From Polaribacter sp. SA4-12 (lineage in GTDB: Bacteria > Bacteroidota > Bacteroidia > Flavobacteriales > Flavobacteriaceae), in assembly GCF_002163675.1 (NCBI RefSeq), contig NZ_CP019334.1, forward strand, positions 3,143,501 to 3,207,500: DNA of 64,000 nt. The letters are read 5' to 3'. This document shows, one piece after another, positions 47,569 to 56,098 of this stretch; position 1 is the first letter of the stretch; every line of letters begins with the position of its first letter. The position numbers and the translations under genes are program-made. The notes beneath the pieces were generated by a model. It made no database searches and was not told the origin of the DNA. It saw only the letters and a list, made by a program, of their open reading frames with translations.

Positions 47569-50193
47569 ATGAAGCTTTATTTATCTAGTTTATTATTAAT
47601 AATTAGTATTTCTTTTTGCGCTTCTTCTCAAGAATTACCTGAAGAAGAGTTAACTAAAAGAATATATACAACTAAGAAATTAAAAAAAGTACCAGTAATT
47701 GATGGAGATATTTCTGATGAAGCTTGGGATGTTGTAGAATGGTCATCAGACTTTGTGCAGAAAACACCAAATGAAGGAAAAGCACCAAGTCATCAAACGA
47801 AGTTTAAAGTAATCTATGATGAAAAGTACCTATATATTGCTATTGTTGCCTTTGATGAAGAGCCAGAATTAATTCAACAAAGATTAACAAGAAGAGATGG
47901 TTTTGCAGGCGATAGGGTAAATGTAATTATAGATAGTTACCACGATAAAAGAACTGCGTTTGTTTTTACCACAACTGCTGCAGGTGTAAAAGGAGAAGAA
48001 ATTACAACTCAAAATGGAGATAATTGGGATGATAGTTGGAACCCGATTTGGTATACAGATGCTAAAGTAAATAATGATGGTTGGTCTACAGAAATGAAAA
48101 TTCCTTTTAGTCAATTACGTTTTGGTAAAGCAAAAGAACAAATTTGGGGTTTTAATATAAACCGAACTATTTTCAGAAAACAAGAAAGATCTTTGTGGCA
48201 AAGAATTCCGAATTCTCAATCGGGGTTTATTAGTGAAGCAGGAGAATTACATGGATTGATTAATTTAGTTCCTCAAAAGCAATTAGAAATTCAGCCTTTT
48301 ACAGTTTTACAATATGATTCTTATCCTAAAGAAGGTAATAATCCTTATAGAGATGGAAGCGATTTTAAAATTAATGGAGGTTTAGATGCTAAAATCGGGA
48401 TTACAAACGATTTAACTTTAGACTTAACAATAAATCCAGATTTTGGTCAAGTAGAAGCAGATCCTGGAGCAATTGCTTTGGATGGTTTTCAAATTTTCTT
48501 CGAAGAACAGCGTCCGTTTTTTGTAGAGAATAAAAATATTTTTGATTATAAATTTGCTAACGGAAGAGACAATCTATTCTACAGTAGAAGGATTGGAGGT
48601 AGCCCTCATAGAAGTGCCGATTTAGAAAATGGTGAATATGCTAAAGAACCTATAAACTCAACTATTCTAGGAGCCGCAAAGTTTTCGGGGAAAACCAAAA
48701 GTGGTTGGTCAATTGGTGTTTTAGAAAGTATTACCTCTAATGAATATGCAAAAATTAAACAAGTAGATGGTGAAACAAGAAAACAAATTGTTGAACCTCT
48801 AACCAATTATTTTGTTACTAGAGTTCAAAAAGATTTTAATGAAAGAAATTCTTATTTAGGAGGGATTTTTACTGCAACTAACAGAAATCTAGATGGCGAT
48901 TTTTCAGAATTACACAAAGCAGCTTACACAGGGGGAATAGATTTTAGGCATACTTGGCACAAAAGAGATTTTTATTTAGAAGGAAATACAATAATGAGTC
49001 ATGTTGTAGGAAGTGAGGAGGCGATTGAAAACACTCAACTTTCTATTGCTAGATTATTTCAAAGAGTAGATGCAACCCATGTAGAATTAGATCCTACAAG
49101 AACTTCGCTTACAGGAACAGGTGGAAGAATTGAAGTAGGGAAACAAGGTGGAGGAAATTGGAGATATAATGCTGGTTTTGTATGGCGTTCTCCAGAATTA
49201 GAATTAAACGATGTTGGGTTTTTGCGTCAAACAGATGAAATGATTCAGTTTTCAAATGTTAGATATTTATGGCAAGTTCCTACAAAAACGTATAGAGATA
49301 TTAGGTTTCGATTAGAGCAATTTTCAACGTTTGATTTTCAAGGGAATCAAAATAAGATGCAATATGAAACTCAAGTAAATGTTAATTGGATAAATAATTG
49401 GTGGACAGAATTGGGTTTAGGTCATAAACCTTTAGTTTATGGAAACGCCTATTTAAGAGGTGGTCCTCGTTGGCGTTTTGCGGATGAAAACTTTGTTTTC
49501 TTATTTTTTGGATCTGATAGAAGTAAAAAAATGAATTTTACTTTAGGATATGTAACGAGTAAAGCAGAAGAAAATGCCAATAGTTTTGCGCGATATGTTT
49601 TTAGAATGAATTATCAGCCTTTTGATGCTTTTAGTATGTCTTTAAATACAGAATTCGAAAAAACTACAGATAAAACTCAGTATGTTACAACTTCAGATTT
49701 AGGAAATCAAAAAAGATATATTTTAGGAAAGATTGATAATCAAAATTGGTCTACAACTTTACGTTTAAATTATAGCATCAATCCAAATATGTCTATTCAA
49801 TTTTATGGACAACCTTATGTTGCAAGAGGAAGATATTCTGATTTTAATTACGTAACAAATTCAACAGCAGCAAGTATTAATGATCGAGTAAGGATGTATG
49901 ATGTAAATCAAATTTCTGAAAACAATGATACTTTTTCTGTTGATGAAAATTTAGATGCAATTACAGATTATACATTTGATAAACCAGACTTTTCTTACGT
50001 ACAATTTAGAACAAACTTAGTTGCAAGATGGGAATATATACCAGGATCAGAATTATTTTTTGTTTGGGCTAGAGGTGGTGTTGGTTATGATAATCCCAAA
50101 AATTCACTTTCAAAAAGTTTACGAAATCAGATTGTAGATAGACCTTTAGAAGATACTTTTTTAATAAAAGCAACCTATAGATTTGTAAGGTAA
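47569..50193 (+). CDS. DUF5916 protein with N-terminal carbohydrate-binding-like domain
   Basis: The 874-residue product starts at the ATG at 47569, giving a signal peptide ending CASSQ. An N-terminal CBM9-like domain (about 30-210: VPVIDGDISDEAWD, YLYIAIVAFDE, GWSTEMKIPFSQLRFG) is followed by a DUF5916 region that looks like an outer-membrane barrel (DLTLDLTINPDFGQVEADPG, RPFFVENKNIF) and ends in RFVR. The barrel may sit in the outer membrane with the sugar-binding-like domain attached. The function is not established. Confidence 0.9.
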   Translation: MKLYLSSLLLIISISFCASSQELPEEELTKRIYTTKKLKKVPVIDGDISDEAWDVVEWSSDFVQKTPNEGKAPSHQTKFKVIYDEKYLYIAIVAFDEEPELIQQRLTRRDGFAGDRVNVIIDSYHDKRTAFVFTTTAAGVKGEEITTQNGDNWDDSWNPIWYTDAKVNNDGWSTEMKIPFSQLRFGKAKEQIWGFNINRTIFRKQERSLWQRIPNSQSGFISEAGELHGLINLVPQKQLEIQPFTVLQYDSYPKEGNNPYRDGSDFKINGGLDAKIGITNDLTLDLTINPDFGQVEADPGAIALDGFQIFFEEQRPFFVENKNIFDYKFANGRDNLFYSRRIGGSPHRSADLENGEYAKEPINSTILGAAKFSGKTKSGWSIGVLESITSNEYAKIKQVDGETRKQIVEPLTNYFVTRVQKDFNERNSYLGGIFTATNRNLDGDFSELHKAAYTGGIDFRHTWHKRDFYLEGNTIMSHVVGSEEAIENTQLSIARLFQRVDATHVELDPTRTSLTGTGGRIEVGKQGGGNWRYNAGFVWRSPELELNDVGFLRQTDEMIQFSNVRYLWQVPTKTYRDIRFRLEQFSTFDFQGNQNKMQYETQVNVNWINNWWTELGLGHKPLVYGNAYLRGGPRWRFADENFVFLFFGSDRSKKMNFTLGYVTSKAEENANSFARYVFRMNYQPFDAFSMSLNTEFEKTTDKTQYVTTSDLGNQKRYILGKIDNQNWSTTLRLNYSINPNMSIQFYGQPYVARGRYSDFNYVTNSTAASINDRVRMYDVNQISENNDTFSVDENLDAITDYTFDKPDFSYVQFRTNLVARWEYIPGSELFFVWARGGVGYDNPKNSLSKSLRNQIVDRPLEDTFLIKATYRFVR

Positions 50194-50202
50194 AATGATC
50201 GT

Positions 50203-51153
50203 TTATAATTGATAATTATCACCCTCACTCGCAAATTGAAAACCTAACTTTTCAATTTCTTTTCGTTCCTTACTGTCTTTTTGAAGTGTAGGATTTGTGT
50301 GATTAAAGTGGATGAAAATTACTTTATTTTTGGTTGATAAAGATTCATTCTTAAATAAATTGATTGTTTCTTGTATAAATGGATGAGGAACTTCTGTCAT
50401 CGCTCTTTTAACTTCTTTCTGATTCAAAAAAGTAGCATCAATAAAAGCATAATCAACTTTTTTTACTTCTTCAATAATACTGCGTTTCCATTTATGCCAT
50501 TTATCAATATCCGGAATGAATAATGCAGTTTTTTTAGTTCCTTCAATTTTGTAGCCAACCGTTTCAGAAAATTCATCTCTGTGAGGTACTAAAAAGGGAG
50601 TTACTTTTAATTTGTTATTCAACACCATTGTAGAATCGTGTTGTAAATTTTTAAGCTGAATATTTTGTAAAGAAACCAATTGACTCCAAGGTCCATTAGC
50701 TTTTAAAAAGCTTTTCATTTTTGGCATTGCATAGACTTTGGTGTCTTTTTTACCAAAAGCTTCTCTTCCAAAATACATTAAACCTGTATAATGCCCAATA
50801 TGCGCATGTGTTAAGAAAACTCCATCAATAATGGAGGGTGTTTTTAAATGATTTTGTTCTAATGCTGCTAATTGTGTATGCATATCTGGAGTTGCATCAA
50901 ACAACCATTTTTGTTGATTTTCTACATCAACCAAACCTAAAGAAACGACACTTTTTTTACTGTTTTTTCCATTGTAAAAATTAGCACAACATTCTTTTTG
51001 GCAACCAATATGAGGATAACCTCCATCTTGAGCGATTCCTAAAACAGTAATATATTGTTTGTTGTTTAGTTGTTTTTTTTCTAGCGTCTTTTCATCACAA
51101 GAAAATAAAAAAGCAAAAACTAGAATACATAGAATAAAGGATTTTATTTTCAT
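50203..51153 (-). CDS. PqqB-like metallo-beta-lactamase-fold lipoprotein
   Basis: The 316-residue product has a lipoprotein signal (FAFLFSCDE, Cys near residue 19). The MBL fold shows FLTHAHIGHYTGL near residue 115, in which the usual HxHxDH motif has Gly in place of Asp. A Cys-rich N-terminal stretch (GGYPHIGCQKECC) is as in PqqB. No other PQQ synthesis gene is near, so a hydrolase role on the cell surface or in the periplasm is more likely than PQQ synthesis. It abuts the marC gene: its start codon lies immediately before, or one base into, the marC stop, depending on which of two adjacent ATGs is used. Confidence 0.85.
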   Translation of the reverse strand: MKIKSFILCILVFAFLFSCDEKTLEKKQLNNKQYITVLGIAQDGGYPHIGCQKECCANFYNGKNSKKSVVSLGLVDVENQQKWLFDATPDMHTQLAALEQNHLKTPSIIDGVFLTHAHIGHYTGLMYFGREAFGKKDTKVYAMPKMKSFLKANGPWSQLVSLQNIQLKNLQHDSTMVLNNKLKVTPFLVPHRDEFSETVGYKIEGTKKTALFIPDIDKWHKWKRSIIEEVKKVDYAFIDATFLNQKEVKRAMTEVPHPFIQETINLFKNESLSTKNKVIFIHFNHTNPTLQKDSKERKEIEKLGFQFASEGDNYQL

Positions 51154-51155
51154 CA

Positions 51156-51767
51156 TTATTTTAAAAAGTATCCACTAATTCCGCTTAAAATACTTTGTAC
51201 TGCATAAGAAGCTAAAATAAGTCCCATTATCTTACTAATTACAGTAATTCCATAAGTTCCAATTTTTTCTTGAACACTATTTGCTATCAATAATAACAGC
51301 GCTGTTAAAGCAATAACAAACAACACTAATAGTGTAGTAATTGTTTGCTCTTGAATTGAATATAAATGATTATCAGTAAGTAAAACTACAGCCATTATTG
51401 CTCCAGGAGAAGCAATAGAAGGGATTGCTACAGGAAAAATAGTAACATGTCTATAATCTGTAATTTGATTTTTTTCTCGAGTTGGTTTTCCATCTCCAAA
51501 AATCATAGTAATGGCAAATAGGAATAAAATAACTCCACCAGAAATCTGAAAAGCATCTAAAGTAACGGACATTCCTTCTAAAATAAGTTGTCCGATTACT
51601 ATAAAAAACAACAAAATAAAGAAAGCTACTACAGAAGCTCTTACAGCTACTTTCTTTTTTTCAGATTTTGTAAGTTCTTTGGTTGCTTCTAAATATACAG
51701 GTACAGAACCTATAGGATCTAAAACTGCAATTAAAAAGAATATTTTGGTAAGGATTGTAATTATCAC
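51156..51767 (-). CDS. MarC-family integral membrane protein
   Basis: The 203-residue protein has six membrane helices and the MarC pattern FFLIAVLDPIGSVPVYL near the N-terminus and AIPSIASPGAIMAVVLL near residue 115. The transport function is not established in the family. It lies between ilvE and the PqqB-like gene on the same strand, after the ilvE terminator. Confidence 0.9.
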   Translation of the reverse strand: MIITILTKIFFLIAVLDPIGSVPVYLEATKELTKSEKKKVAVRASVVAFFILLFFIVIGQLILEGMSVTLDAFQISGGVILFLFAITMIFGDGKPTREKNQITDYRHVTIFPVAIPSIASPGAIMAVVLLTDNHLYSIQEQTITTLLVLFVIALTALLLLIANSVQEKIGTYGITVISKIMGLILASYAVQSILSGISGYFLK

Positions 51768-51810
51768 TGTAAGAAATTAGAAATTAATATTTGTTGTTAG
51801 AAATATATAT

Positions 51811-51850
51811 AAAAAAAGCATCAAAGTGGTAACCTTGATGCTTTTTTTAA
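51811..51850 (-). terminator. Intrinsic terminator after ilvE
   Basis: A 14-bp perfect stem (51811-51824 with 51835-51848) ends the minus-strand ilvE transcript in a T run. Confidence 0.92.
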
Positions 51851-51865
51851 AATATTTTTGTTATT

Positions 51866-52921
51866 TTATAACATCACTCTCCATCCATAAGGATCTTCAG
51901 CTTTATTTGTTTGAATGTCTGTAATTGCTTTCTTTAAAATTCCAGAAAAAGGAGTTTCTAATTCAGGTAAATCATAATCTGTATCTTGATATCCAAAACC
52001 AGCAATTGGCGAAATTACTGCAGCAGTTCCTGCTCCAAACATTTCTTTTAAACTACCACTTTGTGCCGCGGCAATAACTTCAGAAACAGAAATTTTTCTA
52101 ACTTCTACATCAATATTTAAATCTTTAGCAATTTGAATAACACTTTTACGTGTAATTCCGTCTAAAATACGATCACTAGTAGGACTTGTAATTAACGTAT
52201 CATTTATTCTGATAAAGATATTCATCGCGCCAGCTTCTTCAATATATTCGTGCGAATTATCATCCGTCCAAATAACTTGATTATACCCTTTTTCTATAGC
52301 TAATTGTGTAGGGTAAAACTGAGCAGCATAATTACCACCAGCTTTAGCAAAACCAACACCACCATTTGCAGCACGTGCATATTTTTCTTCAATTAAAACT
52401 TTTACTTTTCCAGCAAAATAAGCGCCAGAAGGAGCTGTACAAATTATAAATTTATACGCATCTGCAGGAGAAGCATGAAACCCTATTCCAGAAGCAAACA
52501 TAAAAGGTCTTATGTATAAAGAACTTCCTTCGTTTGTAGGAATCCAGTTATTATCAACTTCTAATAATTTCTTTAAACCATCCATGAATATATCTTCAGG
52601 AATTTGAGGTATTACCAAACGTTCTGCAGATTTATTTAAACGCTTCCAGTTTTCTAAAGGTCTAAATAACATTGTATTTCCTTCTGCATCTTTGTAGGCT
52701 TTCATTCCTTCAAAAATTGATTGTCCGTAATGGAAAATCTTTGCAGCAGGATCTAAAGAGATTGGTGCATAAGGTTTAATAACAGATGTTTGCCATTCGC
52801 CATTTACAAAATCACACTCTAACATATGGTCAGAATATACACTACCAAAAGGTAAATTGTCAAAATCTACAGTATCTATTTTCGACTTTTCTATATGTTG
52901 AATTTCTATATTAGATTTCAT
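51866..52921 (-). CDS. ilvE: Branched-chain amino acid aminotransferase
   Basis: The 351-residue fold-type IV PLP enzyme catalyses the last step of Val, Leu and Ile synthesis. Family motifs include YGQSIFEGMKAY, YIRPFMFASG, the PLP lysine in GVGFAKAGGNYA near residue 195, and EEAGAMNIF. The length and motifs fit the longer BCAT group. A promoter box lies at 52945-52952. Confidence 0.96.
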   Translation of the reverse strand: MKSNIEIQHIEKSKIDTVDFDNLPFGSVYSDHMLECDFVNGEWQTSVIKPYAPISLDPAAKIFHYGQSIFEGMKAYKDAEGNTMLFRPLENWKRLNKSAERLVIPQIPEDIFMDGLKKLLEVDNNWIPTNEGSSLYIRPFMFASGIGFHASPADAYKFIICTAPSGAYFAGKVKVLIEEKYARAANGGVGFAKAGGNYAAQFYPTQLAIEKGYNQVIWTDDNSHEYIEEAGAMNIFIRINDTLITSPTSDRILDGITRKSVIQIAKDLNIDVEVRKISVSEVIAAAQSGSLKEMFGAGTAAVISPIAGFGYQDTDYDLPELETPFSGILKKAITDIQTNKAEDPYGWRVML

Positions 52922-52944
52922 TCTATTTGATTGAGATTATCCCA

Positions 52945-52952
52945 CAAATGTA
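52945..52952 (-). promoter_or_regulatory. Promoter -7 box for ilvE
   Basis: The minus strand reads TACATTTG, 24 bases upstream of the ilvE ATG. Confidence 0.6.
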
Positions 52953-53008
52953 CATAAATTATTCATCTGACAAAATAACAAATCATTGCTATTATTCTTT
53001 AAAAGATG

Positions 53009-53016
53009 TACTTTTG
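53009..53016 (+). promoter_or_regulatory. Promoter -7 box for the DUF4920 operon
   Basis: TACTTTTG matches TAnnTTTG, 27 bases upstream of the ATG at 53043. This also argues against the longer reading of that gene from 52986. Confidence 0.6.
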
Positions 53017-53042
53017 TTGGATATCCAATAAATTTATTAGTT

Positions 53043-53549
53043 ATGAAATATTTATTACAATTTTGTTTAATAGTTTTATTCGCTTTTACAGCCTGTAAAG
53101 AAGGAAAGAAAACAGCTAAAGAAGTTGAGCAACCAAAACAAGAAGTTGTTTATGATTCTTTTGGTGAAAAAATATCTTTAGATAAAGCAATTACTTCAGA
53201 AGAGTTGTTAGCTAAATTTAAAACAATGAAAGCTGGTGATACAATTAACGTAAAATTTGCTTCTAGTATTAAGGAAGTTTGTTCTAAAAAAGGATGTTGG
53301 ATGAAGCTTCCTTTAGGCGATGATGCAGAAACAATGGTTCGTTTTAAAGATTACGGTTTCTTTATGCCTTTAGATTCTAAAGGAAGAGAAGTTGTTTTAA
53401 ACGGTAAAGCTTTTATAAATGAAACATCTGTAAAAGAATTACAACATTATGCTGAAGATGCAGGAAAAACGAAAGAAGAAATAGCAAAAATAACAGCATC
53501 TAAAATTGAGTATACTTTTGAAGCTGATGGAGTTTTAATGAAACAATAA
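53043..53549 (+). CDS. DUF4920 lipoprotein
   Basis: The 168-residue product has a lipobox (LFAFTACKE, Cys near residue 18) followed by a DUF4920 domain: SFGEKISLDKAI, a Cys pair in VCSKKGCWMKLPLG, and FKDYGFFMPLDSKG. The Cys pair may bind metal or form a disulfide. It overlaps the start of the next gene by one base (TAATG), so translation is coupled. The function is unknown. Confidence 0.88.
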   Translation: MKYLLQFCLIVLFAFTACKEGKKTAKEVEQPKQEVVYDSFGEKISLDKAITSEELLAKFKTMKAGDTINVKFASSIKEVCSKKGCWMKLPLGDDAETMVRFKDYGFFMPLDSKGREVVLNGKAFINETSVKELQHYAEDAGKTKEEIAKITASKIEYTFEADGVLMKQ

Positions 53550-53971
53550 TGAGAAAACTAGCATTAGTATTTTTATTAATTTCAATTTTTTCTTGTAAAA
53601 AAGAAATACCTAAGAAAATAATTATTGTAGAAAGAAAAAGAGTCAATCAGTCAGAAATGGCGGCTTTAATGCTTAAAATGTATGATAAAAACTTAGAAAA
53701 CAAAACACTTGTTTTACAAGGGAAAGAGCCAAAAGATTTTCCAAAAGAGTTTTTAAATATTCATACAGCTCAATTAACAGATCCTTCAAATAGAAATCCC
53801 GCATTTAAAATGTTCTCAAATTTCTATTTAAACAGTTTTAAAAAGGTTTTTACAACCTCAAAAGATTCACTTATTTTGAAGCACAATAATGCAGTTAATA
53901 GTTGTATTGCTTGTCATGAAACTACATGTGTAGGACCAATACCTAGAATTAAAAAGTTATTAATAAAATAA
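53549..53971 (+). CDS. Lipoprotein with a single c-type haem-binding motif
   Basis: The 140-residue product has a lipobox (ISIFSCKKE) and one CxxCH motif in NSCIACHETTCVGP near residue 121. No other cytochrome fold feature is clear. The mature part is mostly helical and Lys-rich. Coupled to the DUF4920 gene, it may act with it in an envelope redox function. This is an inference from position. Confidence 0.8.
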   Translation: MRKLALVFLLISIFSCKKEIPKKIIIVERKRVNQSEMAALMLKMYDKNLENKTLVLQGKEPKDFPKEFLNIHTAQLTDPSNRNPAFKMFSNFYLNSFKKVFTTSKDSLILKHNNAVNSCIACHETTCVGPIPRIKKLLIK

Positions 53972-53973
53972 TT

Positions 53974-54639
53974 ATGAAAAGAGAAATTCTAATAACTTCA
54001 GATGGTTCTACAACCATTAATTTGCCTGATTTAAATGAGCAATATCATTCTAAAAACGGTTCAATTAACGAGTCATATCACGTTTTTATAAACAGTGGAT
54101 TAAGGCAGGTTTCTTCTGATACCGTTTCAATCTTAGAAATCGGTTTTGGTACCGGTTTAAATTGTTTTATAACATATTTAGAAGCTAAAAAAGAAATTCA
54201 TTATGTAGGCGTAGAAGCATATCCTGTTACTTCAGAAGAAGTAGAGAGTATGAACTTTATTTCTATATTAAATGCGGAAAAAGATAAAGCTACTTTTGAT
54301 AAAATTCATGACGTTTCTTGGGAAGAAAAACATCAAATTTCTGATAAATTTGCACTCACAAAAAGAAAGCAGTTTTTTGAAGATATTGATGATAAAGATG
54401 CGTTTAATTTAATTTATTTCGATGCCTTTGGTGCACGTGTTCAACCTCAATTGTGGACTGTAGAAATCTTCCGAAAAATGTTTGAATCATTAAAAGAAAA
54501 CGGAATTTTAGTAACCTATTCTGCAAAAGGAAGTGTTAGAAGAGCAATGCAAGAAGTTGGTTTTACAGTAGAGCGTTTGCCTGGACCTCCAGGAAAAAGA
54601 GAAATGTTACGAGCTACAAAACTAATTACTAAAAACTAA
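53974..54639 (+). CDS. mnmD: tRNA 5-methylaminomethyl-2-thiouridine methyltransferase MnmD
   Basis: The 221-residue SAM-dependent enzyme matches the MnmC N-terminal (methyltransferase) domain without the FAD oxidase half. Motifs are SAM motif I ILEIGFGTGLNCF near residue 51, YFDAFGARVQPQLWT near residue 150, and YSAKGSVRRAMQEVGF. It completes mnm5s2U34 in tRNA. It follows the haem lipoprotein gene after 2 bases and is likely co-transcribed. Confidence 0.92.
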   Translation: MKREILITSDGSTTINLPDLNEQYHSKNGSINESYHVFINSGLRQVSSDTVSILEIGFGTGLNCFITYLEAKKEIHYVGVEAYPVTSEEVESMNFISILNAEKDKATFDKIHDVSWEEKHQISDKFALTKRKQFFEDIDDKDAFNLIYFDAFGARVQPQLWTVEIFRKMFESLKENGILVTYSAKGSVRRAMQEVGFTVERLPGPPGKREMLRATKLITKN

Positions 54640-54647
54640 TTATTTAT

Positions 54648-54779
54648 ATGGAATTTAAAAGAAAATTTGGGAGAAAAAAAGAGACAAAACCTACAAAAGG
54701 AATTTTTTTAATCTTGCTTTTAGCATTAGCGATATTTCTTTGGTTTAAAGCTGAAGATATTATGAATGCATTATTATAA
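54648..54779 (+). CDS. Small single-span membrane protein, 43 residues
   Basis: This short frame has an ATG 8 bases after the mnmD stop. The product has a basic N-terminus (MEFKRKFGRKKETKPTKG), one hydrophobic helix (IFLILLLALAIFLWF) and a short tail. The basic residues before the helix suggest an inside N-terminus. Position in the operon and composition support a real gene, but the family is unknown. Interspersed repeat C starts 13 bases after its stop. Confidence 0.6.
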   Translation: MEFKRKFGRKKETKPTKGIFLILLLALAIFLWFKAEDIMNALL

Positions 54780-54791
54780 AAATATTTTTTT

Positions 54792-54930
54792 GAAGCTATT
54801 TCCTGCTTTACGCACTCGCTTTTTTTACGAAAAGTAAAAAAGAGCTCAAACAATTGCTTCAAATGCGAAGCATTCAACGATTCAAAGAAAATATTAAAGC
54901 AGAGTTAATCAGGGCTAGACTTGTTTGCAA
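54792..54930 (+). repeat. Interspersed repeat, copy C (long form)
   Basis: It begins GAAGCTATTTCCTGCTTT and ends near ATCAGGGCTAGACTTGTTTG, like copy A, with the same middle as copy B. A small hairpin TGCTTC-AAATGC-GAAGCA lies in the middle. It is co-oriented with the gene that ends just before it. Confidence 0.85.
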
Positions 54931-54955
54931 GCTATTGTAAATTAGTATATGAAAG

Positions 54956-56098
54956 TTACTTTTTAAAGCGTCTTCCTTTCCAATTATATTTGAAGAATAG
55001 TGAGTTAAAGATAACGAAAATACTGAAAAAAGGATATAGCAAACTTGCAAAAATATACCATTTATAAAAAGAAGATTTGTGCTCAAAAAACTGAATTGTG
55101 GGCAGAAATAAAAACAAATCAATTACCATTTTTATTACAAAAGGAATCAATAGAACTTCTATAGATTGAGTAAATAAGTAATAAATAACTAAGAAGTTTG
55201 TAAGTAATACCAATAAGCCAATCAACTTTACTTTTATAGAACTAAAACTACTTGTTTTAGCTGCCCATCTTGTTCTTTGATTGATTAAATCTCTCCAACT
55301 TTTTACAGGAAATGTAGTTACAATTGCTTCTTTCGATTTTAAATAATGAACACTTCTTTTATCAGCTTTTATAAATTTTTCAAATAGGAAGATATCATCG
55401 CCACTTGCAATATTATTGTTTCCTTCAAAACCATTTAGTTTTAAGAACTCATCTTTCCTGTAAGCAAAGTTTGCGCCATTACATAAAAAAGGAAATTCAA
55501 TTCCGAAACCACCAATCGTAGTTCCTTGCATGCTCATGAAATCTAATAATTGAAACTGCTCTAAAAAGTTGTTTTCAACTTTATAATTAACAGGTGCAAC
55601 CACCATTTTAGAATTCTTTTCTTGAATAAAAGTATCTAAATTTTTTAACCAGTTTTCAGTAACAATGCAATCTGCATCTGTAGTAACAATCCAATTATTA
55701 TTTGCAATAGAAATAGCAGTTGTAATCGCATCTTTCTTTGGCGAATTTGATGTTCTTATATTTTTTATAACACGAATATCTACTCGGTCGCAGTCGAGAG
55801 GTTTGAGGTTTCGACTGCGCTCAACCTGACATTTTTTAATAATTTCAACAGAATTATCAGAAGAGTCATCATCAACCAAAATAAACTCAACCAATTCTTT
55901 TGGGTAGTTTAATTCCGTAATTGATTCTAATAAAAGAGGTAGGTTTTTAGCTTCATTCCGAAAAGGAATTACCACAGAAAAAGAAGTTGAATTATTTTCT
56001 AAGATTTCATTAAATTCATCAACTTTTTTAAAACCAATTGTTAAAGAAACAATCAGAATTGCATAAAAAGTAAATATGAAAACTAGAAACCAAATCAT
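54956..56098 (-). CDS. Family 2 glycosyltransferase carrying an in-frame palindromic insert
   Basis: The 380-residue membrane-anchored enzyme has an N-terminal helix, then the GT-A fold (FSVVIPFRNEAKNLP, FILVDDDSSDNS, the DxD-type VTTDADCIV and the QRTRWAAK motif near residue 277) and two to three C-terminal helices. At 55789-55819 the gene carries a perfect 9-bp inverted repeat that reads through as VERSRNLKPLDCDRV (about residues 91-105), just before the conserved KDAITTAI segment. The enzyme is probably still made. It overlaps the next upstream gene by four bases. Confidence 0.92.
   Translation of the reverse strand: MIWFLVFIFTFYAILIVSLTIGFKKVDEFNEILENNSTSFSVVIPFRNEAKNLPLLLESITELNYPKELVEFILVDDDSSDNSVEIIKKCQVERSRNLKPLDCDRVDIRVIKNIRTSNSPKKDAITTAISIANNNWIVTTDADCIVTENWLKNLDTFIQEKNSKMVVAPVNYKVENNFLEQFQLLDFMSMQGTTIGGFGIEFPFLCNGANFAYRKDEFLKLNGFEGNNNIASGDDIFLFEKFIKADKRSVHYLKSKEAIVTTFPVKSWRDLINQRTRWAAKTSSFSSIKVKLIGLLVLLTNFLVIYYLFTQSIEVLLIPFVIKMVIDLFLFLPTIQFFEHKSSFYKWYIFASLLYPFFSIFVIFNSLFFKYNWKGRRFKK
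55789..55819. repeat. Palindromic repeat inside a coding region
   Basis: CGCAGTCGA (55789-55797) and TCGACTGCG (55811-55819) form a 9-bp perfect stem around a 13-base loop. Its base composition is richer in G and C than the surrounding gene. The outer sequence (GCTCAACCTGACA on one side) resembles palindromic repeats found between genes in other Flavobacteriia. Confidence 0.8.

Noticed and set aside
54874..55122. An 82-residue frame at the end of the glycosyltransferase gene
   Set aside because: It overlaps repeat C and the 3' end of the glycosyltransferase in another frame and has no promoter or family match.
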